NCBI GenBank assembly: GCA_000507305.1
Contig: DF239093.1
Location: 271,977-335,976, forward strand
Source: Breviolum minutum Mf 1.05b.01
Lineage: Eukaryota > Sar > Dinophyceae > Suessiales > Symbiodiniaceae
Direction: 5' to 3'
Length of the DNA: 64,000 nucleotides
In this document: positions 58,140 to 64,000 of the stretch, in pieces
How the letters are laid out: each line of letters starts with the position of its first letter
How positions within the stretch are numbered: the stretch's first letter is position 1
Notes under the pieces: model-generated
What the model was told of the DNA's origin: nothing
The model's database searches: none
What the model saw: the letters and a program-made list of their open reading frames with translations, nothing else
Position numbers and translations under genes: made by a program

Positions 58140-60150
58140 GTTGAGAAATATATGATCTGTATATATTATTGGATATCTACATTCCATGATATGTTCCAGA
58201 TTTGACTGATGCTATAGGAAAAGGTACTTCTTACATATAAACATTCGATATTGGGGGAGCAAATTTATGAGAGCTACTTGGAGCACAATCGGATACTTTT
58301 ACCCGCCAAATTGCAAGAGTCTGTCCCTGATGACTACTTTAGGTTCCTATATTTCGTTTGCGCATTTATATCTGCTGTGGTTAAACTCCTGGTCCTGTTG
58401 GAAAAAAATGACAAGTATGACAATTCCTATTGGATGATCAAACCATCGCATACATGTCATGACATTGCACAATCATTGATGTACAGTATTCTTAGGCCCC
58501 CTTTCGGTTTCCTGACAGGCTCCCAATGCCGAAATGTGCCAAATTTACAAAAAACGTCCCCTTGCACAAACCTTTGGATTTCTTTACTGTTTCCATGTTT
58601 ATTTCTGAAACAGTTTGGATTATTGACCGTAATAATGTTCGGCTTTCGATGTTTACGATATTTTGTGATGGTTTATACCACACTAAAGTACATGTCAACT
58701 GGGTACCTTTGACATCCTTTTACTAATCAGCTGATGACACCCCAAGATTGATGACATGATGTAGCTGGCACCGAATTTCTGTTTCGGTTGTATGCATTTG
58801 ACTTTTGTATCATGTATATATCCGTTCAAAGGGTATGAACCCACCATGTTCAACGTGATTACGAAACACCGTTGAATTCATCCCAGTTCTTGAGATCACT
58901 TGAAGGCTCCAAGAGCCTTTCTTTTCATAGGTGGCCACCAAAATTGTCTAAAAAGCAGGCAGAGGCCTCCGCTTATCGCAGTAGAGCCAAGGACTCGGCA
59001 GGGTGGCCACTCATTGTGACAGAAATGGGTGTGGTTACGGAACCTTCAAAATCCATTGGAACATGGAACCAGGAAGCGAATGGATTTGGGCTTGCATCAT
59101 TTTGAGACATACACGAAGGGTAGCTTGGTTAGGCTCCAGTAGACTAATATAGTGATGGAAAATAGACCATTTGAAGATTTGTTTATTATGAAACATTGAT
59201 ATTTTCCAGACAGCCATGTTAGTTCACCAGAGGATACCACAAAACATCTTTGACTTGTACTAAGTCTCTTTGGTTTCCTTCAGGGGGGCTTTTTCGATGC
59301 TCGCAGATGAAAGATTTCGGAGAGCTAGCTGGATCACCCAGAAACCACAAGAGGTAAAGACACGTTTGAGATTTTGAAGTCTCTGGAGAGATACGGATGT
59401 AGACTTTTTGTAGTATCCAAAGAGGGCAAGCAACCAATGATACTAATAACCGAGATTCCCGATTGATTTCAGAGTTATAGGTTGGTGAAATACCAATCAT
59501 TCACGAACAATGAGTGAAACAACGGTTTTTTTGGAATCAAGCATCCCAAATGGAGGTCAAACTGAAGCCCTGAAAAAGGTCACAATTTATGGGTCCAAAC
59601 GAGGTCACTTTAAAGGACCTGGTAGTTGATTAAAAGTTGCAAATTTTGACTTGGGCATGAATGCTTGTAAGGAATCTGTGACAGAAATCCACTGATGCAC
59701 TGGCCATCATCTGCCAAACATATGCATTTATACCAAGGTCACGTGCCATGACATTTAGTTTACGGAACATGTTCAATTGGTAATATAATATGTTTTCGTC
59801 TCAGATCAAAAGAACCACTGATTCAGCCACGTTTTCTACTCATTTGTGGGTCAACAATGAAATCAATCAGCTGAACACAAACTCCAGTCCGTACGACGCT
59901 TATGGCTCCACATTTCGCTTGTTTTCTAAGACCAGAAAGCGGTCTGTTGTGTAGCATTGACTTTAGTGAACAATACAAGTCAAACAGGACTTAATTCATT
60001 CTTATAACACATGAACGGATCACACATATTTGTTGTTGGACGATTCGATTAAGCTACATCACCCACAAATGGGCTTAAGATAGAAGGGTTTCAACCTATA
60101 TCAGTGACTCCTATGTTCTTTTTGGGACAGTCATCTCCCAAGTCCTTGAG
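58140..60150. other. Repeat-poor region without a supportable gene
   Basis: A plus frame is open at 58251-58712 with hydrophobic runs but no splice logic or family. The rest (59.2-60.1 kb) shows only short frames. I see no RNA gene or clear element. Confidence 0.35.
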
Positions 60151-60536
60151 ATGCTCGTTTCAAATAGAGCCCTTGAGTATATTGAAACTTTGTCAGGTCT
60201 AAATGGGCTTCCCTCCATATATCATCGCTTGAGTATCAAAGAGCTTGTGGAAATTGAAATGGGAAATTTTGGATTCCATCTGGGATTACCAGCCCTTGCA
60301 TACAGATACTCTATACAAGGACCAGGATATAGCTACCAGAGCCCGCCCACTACATTTGAAAACAGTACCAAACCAGACTATAGACAGGCAAGGGTTTCCT
60401 ACTGTTTGACACTGCTTTTGAGCTTTTCAAAGCGTTCGTTTCACTCGGCACCCTGCGAATTTCGTGGGCTTCCGGATCACCATGTCGAATGCCAATGCCA
60501 ATGCTCCAGCAGAGGCTGACTTAGAGTGTGGAACAT
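60151..60536 (+). other. Exon-like stretch, unrecognised
   Basis: A plus frame is open from about 60130 to 60519 (VSNRALEYIETLSGLNGLPS). In another frame an ATG at 60482 opens SNANANAPAEADLECGTCS before GTGAATG. Neither is supported by homology. Confidence 0.22.
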
Positions 60537-61329
60537 GCAGCAAGTGAATGCGTTGCAGGCATTTTCACAGGTTTCAAGATTGTGGCTACGGCTATGGCTG
60601 AAAATATTGGAACGCCCTACTTTTGAGCCACAGCCATAGGGTGGGTTCTGAAGATTCAGGATGAAATGGCATACAGTGTGATGTATTAGGTTTTCGAGTG
60701 GAGCTTCTGTGTGATGCCGCATCAAGTTGGGTCCGCTAAAAGCATATTGAAGCACTGTATTTTACTGGATATGTTTGCTATCAAGTGGTGCTGGATGTTG
60801 TCAACACCATGTACTTCAAGGAGCTACAAGAGTTTCGCATTTTGAGATCGCATTCCCTTTTCGCATTTTTCACACTATGACTCTATGGCATATCTTCTGT
60901 GATGATCTCTGATCTCATCTAACATCAAAGTGGTTTCACAACCGAGATAGATGCCTAGTATACAAAACGGATATCATTTGTGAAATCTACAACATGCAAC
61001 ACTCGACCACTTCGGCAAAATCTCATAAATAATTACCCAGGCCTTTAGGAAACTCAGGGGTTTGTCACCAGGTTCCACATGCATCATCTTCAAGACGTTC
61101 ACGGTCCATGCCAAGCCGTTTGTCTCCGTCCGAGGTCAGGGGTGGTTAGATATTTGAGCATATTGGTTCGCAAAGATGCGTGAATGACATCATACCATAG
61201 CTCCTATGTGTCATGGAGTTTTGATGTATAATCACTCTGGAGGTATGATGGGATGGGACACCCACTGACTCAGGCAGTTTGTCAAGTGGTTGGAGCAGAA
61301 ATGTTAGAGAGGTTCTGGAGTTTGATTAG

Positions 61330-61497
61330 CTGCTATTTATCTATTTATATATATATATATATTTACATATACATATATATATACATATCCCAAAGAATCC
61401 AGACACCTCCCTAGAGTAGGGTTGATGGTCTCAATCCCATCCCCAGAATAGGAGAATAGGGGAAATCCCTTATTTGGATCCTTATACATATATATTG
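61330..61497. repeat. TA microsatellite plus diverged family F element
   Basis: A TA/CATATA tract at 61340-61386 is followed by CATATCCCAAAGAATCCAG ... TTTGGATCCTTATACATAT, which matches the family F termini seen at 42766. This is the same association of TA tract and element as in the G2 intron. Confidence 0.55.
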
Positions 61498-63660
61498 ATA
61501 AAGGCATATCGGATAGCAACAACATGTTGGCGTGATATTGCTCACAGGCAAGGGGCCACCATTTGCAGCCAGCTCTTCCAGAGGTTGCGGCCTAGGGATC
61601 TTTTTGGAGGTGGCCGGTGAGTGATGAATTCATGAAATTTGTGATATCATGTCTACATGTCAATATTTCAATCATACAACAATGTTACCCCTGTTTGAAA
61701 GTGAAACTATCATATGTTCACAAATTCACCCACATGTTATTTACATACATGAATATGGGGTTAGTTACAATCTCTAACAGTATATGTATGTACACAATAT
61801 ATGCAATGACAGAAGATCAAATCTTCACCCAGAGCCAGCATGAAATCATTTGTAGAAAGTCTGGGCAAAAAAGTGTATGCTGTATACGAAATATAATATG
61901 TATGTATTTAATGCATATTATATTTCACAAGCCAGGGTATAGGGATCCAGTCATTAACCAAGCAGGAGTTCACCAATGGTTACCCGCGTGTGAATACTGC
62001 TCAGGTGACGTCATCCAAAGTCTGAATTGATATCCCAACAGTTTTCAAGAAGATGGATTTCATCACTCAATTTCCAACATTTCCAGTTATTTTACCAAAA
62101 TTGAATACCAAAAAACCTTGCCAACATAAACTTAAACTTAAACCATATCCTGGAAACAAAAGTACATGTTGTCTTGAAACTTTTTGTTTACTATATAAGC
62201 CATTCTAAGGATTCCTATGAACCAATCAGTTATATAATAATGGAATCTCAGCCAAGGGTTTTGTTGAACGTTGCTCAAGTGATTGGCTGATACAAGATCT
62301 CTGCACTCAACCGTCTAGTCGTTGCTGTTGGAACTATCCAGGACTTGAATTCCTATCCACCCGAATCGATTCAGGCGGAAACTTTCTGTGGGGGGGGGCG
62401 TTCGTTGAGTCGTTTGTGAAGCAGGTGAGTGATACCAATGTACATCCAGTGTTGCAAAATGATGTGATTGTGATTGTATGATGTTGTATGTCACTAGGTC
62501 ATGGTTTATGTTATGTTGTCACGTTGCTCTGTTTTGTAATGGTGGTGCTGGTGATAACGTTGAAGAAGATACAACTTTCAGATTCATTGCGATGGGTGCC
62601 CGTATGCTGCCAGGTGAGAAATACCTTCATTCATATCGCTGAGCCCCAGGTAGGGTCGGAATGTCTTGGATGTCTTGGTGCTGGTAAAATGGCATGGGTT
62701 TTTCGAATAGGACCAAGGGACCCTTTCAGTAACTGGATAACCCCAGACAACTTGGGTGATCTTGGGGTGGTTTTCTCGTTAAGCATCCCCGCTTCATTCC
62801 ACCAACTTTCCTTCTGTTGGCATCCAAAGATGACCCTGTAGTGTTTCTGGTAGATTTGGAGCGAGCCACTACAGATCGTTGACCTTTATTTCCTCGCAAA
62901 AATCTCAACTTGGGCAACTTGGGGACACACTTCCCATCATGTCTCAAACTGTCAAACCGTGCTGTACTCCAACTCTATCCAGGCCAGTGGCAGCCACGAT
63001 GTGGCAACTTGACAAGTTTTGGTCAGGTGGGGTATCAAAACTCGCAGCCAAAAGCTTGACTGCTTGAATTGGTTAATGATTAATGTTGATTCCAGTTGAA
63101 CAAAACATCAATGGCTTGGTGGATATATACATAAATATACATATATATACTAGTATGTGTAATATGTAAGGGGTTAGACTACTCACTGCCTTCAATATAC
63201 AAAGTTTAATAGCCGGTTTTAGGAATCCCACTGAATCATGCAGCATCATAGAATGAGATCGAGGTTTGTTTCATGCCTTAGGACACCTGGATACCTAAAA
63301 TGATGGGCCTTGACAAAAATAAGTCCATGTAATTTTGGGCATGTGGGGTATCTATGTTGAATTCCAGCGGGGGCGTAAGAGGTGTAAGCCCCCCTCCCAA
63401 AGGTAGAGAAGAAGCGTGTGCACGGACGTTGAGTTTAGTTGAAAAAGCTGCGTGCTCTAGACGTCTTTGAACAGATGTGCGCTGAATGCTCACCACGCCA
63501 TTTCCTTTGTTCAAGATCATTCTCTGAGGACTTGGCATTACAGTTTTATCCTTACACCTTTTTGCAACAATGTTGCAAGGAATTCCCTGCAATACTGTTG
63601 CAAAAGCAAAGAAAAGCTTTCCTGTGATAGCAACATCGCCTTACATCAAAAAGAGTTGCA

Positions 63661-63951
63661 ATGGTCTTGCAACCTTCCCAAGATGACCGTGTCGCAGGAT
63701 CTTTGATGCCCCATGTTTGTTGTTGGCCCGTCGAAGGTAACGATGCATCCCCGATCGTGTTTCGCCCATTGTACACACCGCAAGATACCATCATGTTCTC
63801 CATTTCCAAGAAAGATTATGCTACGGCAAGGATGAAAGCTACGGGCGAGGATGAAAACTACCCCCTTCTTATATTCAGATGTTTGAATATTTTAGAAACC
63901 TTCCGTATCTTCCGTTCTTTGGGCGAGTTGTATTTTTATATGTTTCTATGA
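63661..63951 (+). other. Open plus-strand stretch at the window edge, unrecognised
   Basis: A frame from the ATG at 63661 is open for 96 codons (RPLYTPQDTIMFSISKKDYA) to TGA-like stop at 63951, but two minus frames are also open. No splice signal decides. Confidence 0.22.
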
Positions 63952-64000
63952 TTCATTCATTCAAAAATTTGAATGACCACTTGAAATAAATCCTTCTTTT

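Noticed and set aside
58251..58712. 153-codon plus-strand open frame
   Set aside because: Apolar runs without a domain, no start context or splice partners, and the minus strand is open for part of it. Length alone is not enough at this base composition.
1..64000. Dinoflagellate spliced-leader relic, tRNA, rRNA or snRNA genes
   Set aside because: Phrases such as CAGCCATTTTGAAG and GACCATTTGGCTCAAATG only partly resemble the spliced leader. No cloverleaf or other RNA signature could be recognised by eye.

Overview
The window looks like nuclear DNA of a dinoflagellate, most likely a Symbiodiniaceae-type or related core species. Three things point there. First, several short inverted-repeat element families recur that I associate with dinoflagellate genomes, such as the unit reading TGGATGTTTCCAAAAATAG ... 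TATTTTCGGAAACATCCA. Second, it carries multi-exon genes of protein families I know only as large, unnamed dinoflagellate families. Third, introns inferred from reading-frame continuity use GT, GC and GA donors with AG acceptors, a known dinoflagellate peculiarity. No bacterial, organellar, rRNA, tRNA or CRISPR feature was seen.

Layout. 0-36 kb: repeat-rich DNA with short exon-like islands, most of which read better on the plus strand. The only island with a family I recognise is EF-hand-like (about 2.77-3.96 kb). The rest are splice-bounded open stretches without recognisable homology. This part also holds large simple-sequence tracts (TTG/TTC, GGAA, CAA) and most of the miniature elements. 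36.4-55.5 kb: a compact minus-strand array of four multi-exon genes in head-to-tail order (transcribed right to left), called G0 to G3 here. Many of their exon junctions are supported by exact codon-phase matches. Most larger introns carry a TA-repeat microsatellite. 55.6-64 kb: repeat-rich sequence with a few weak plus-strand exon candidates.

How the array may work together (inference). G3 has an ordered set of motifs resembling the CACTA/EnSpm transposase core (Asp motif, Asp motif followed by CxxC, an MH/HT-N-L-G-like motif, late acidic motif). G1 has motifs in the order and spacing of a C5 cytosine methyltransferase fold (FSG, PC-x-S, EN-P). G0 and G2 are long, charged, linker-rich proteins of unnamed dinoflagellate families. 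A transposase-like and a methyltransferase-like gene side by side on one strand suggest the 19-kb block could be one large, intron-rich mobile element or its host-domesticated remnant. I could not find its ends.

Limits. Gene models were made by eye. Exon limits that rest on a matching phase on both sides are fairly safe; isolated exon-like islands are not. One convincing-looking open stretch at 48.6-48.8 kb turned out to lie inside an intron of G1, so similar islands elsewhere are scored low.
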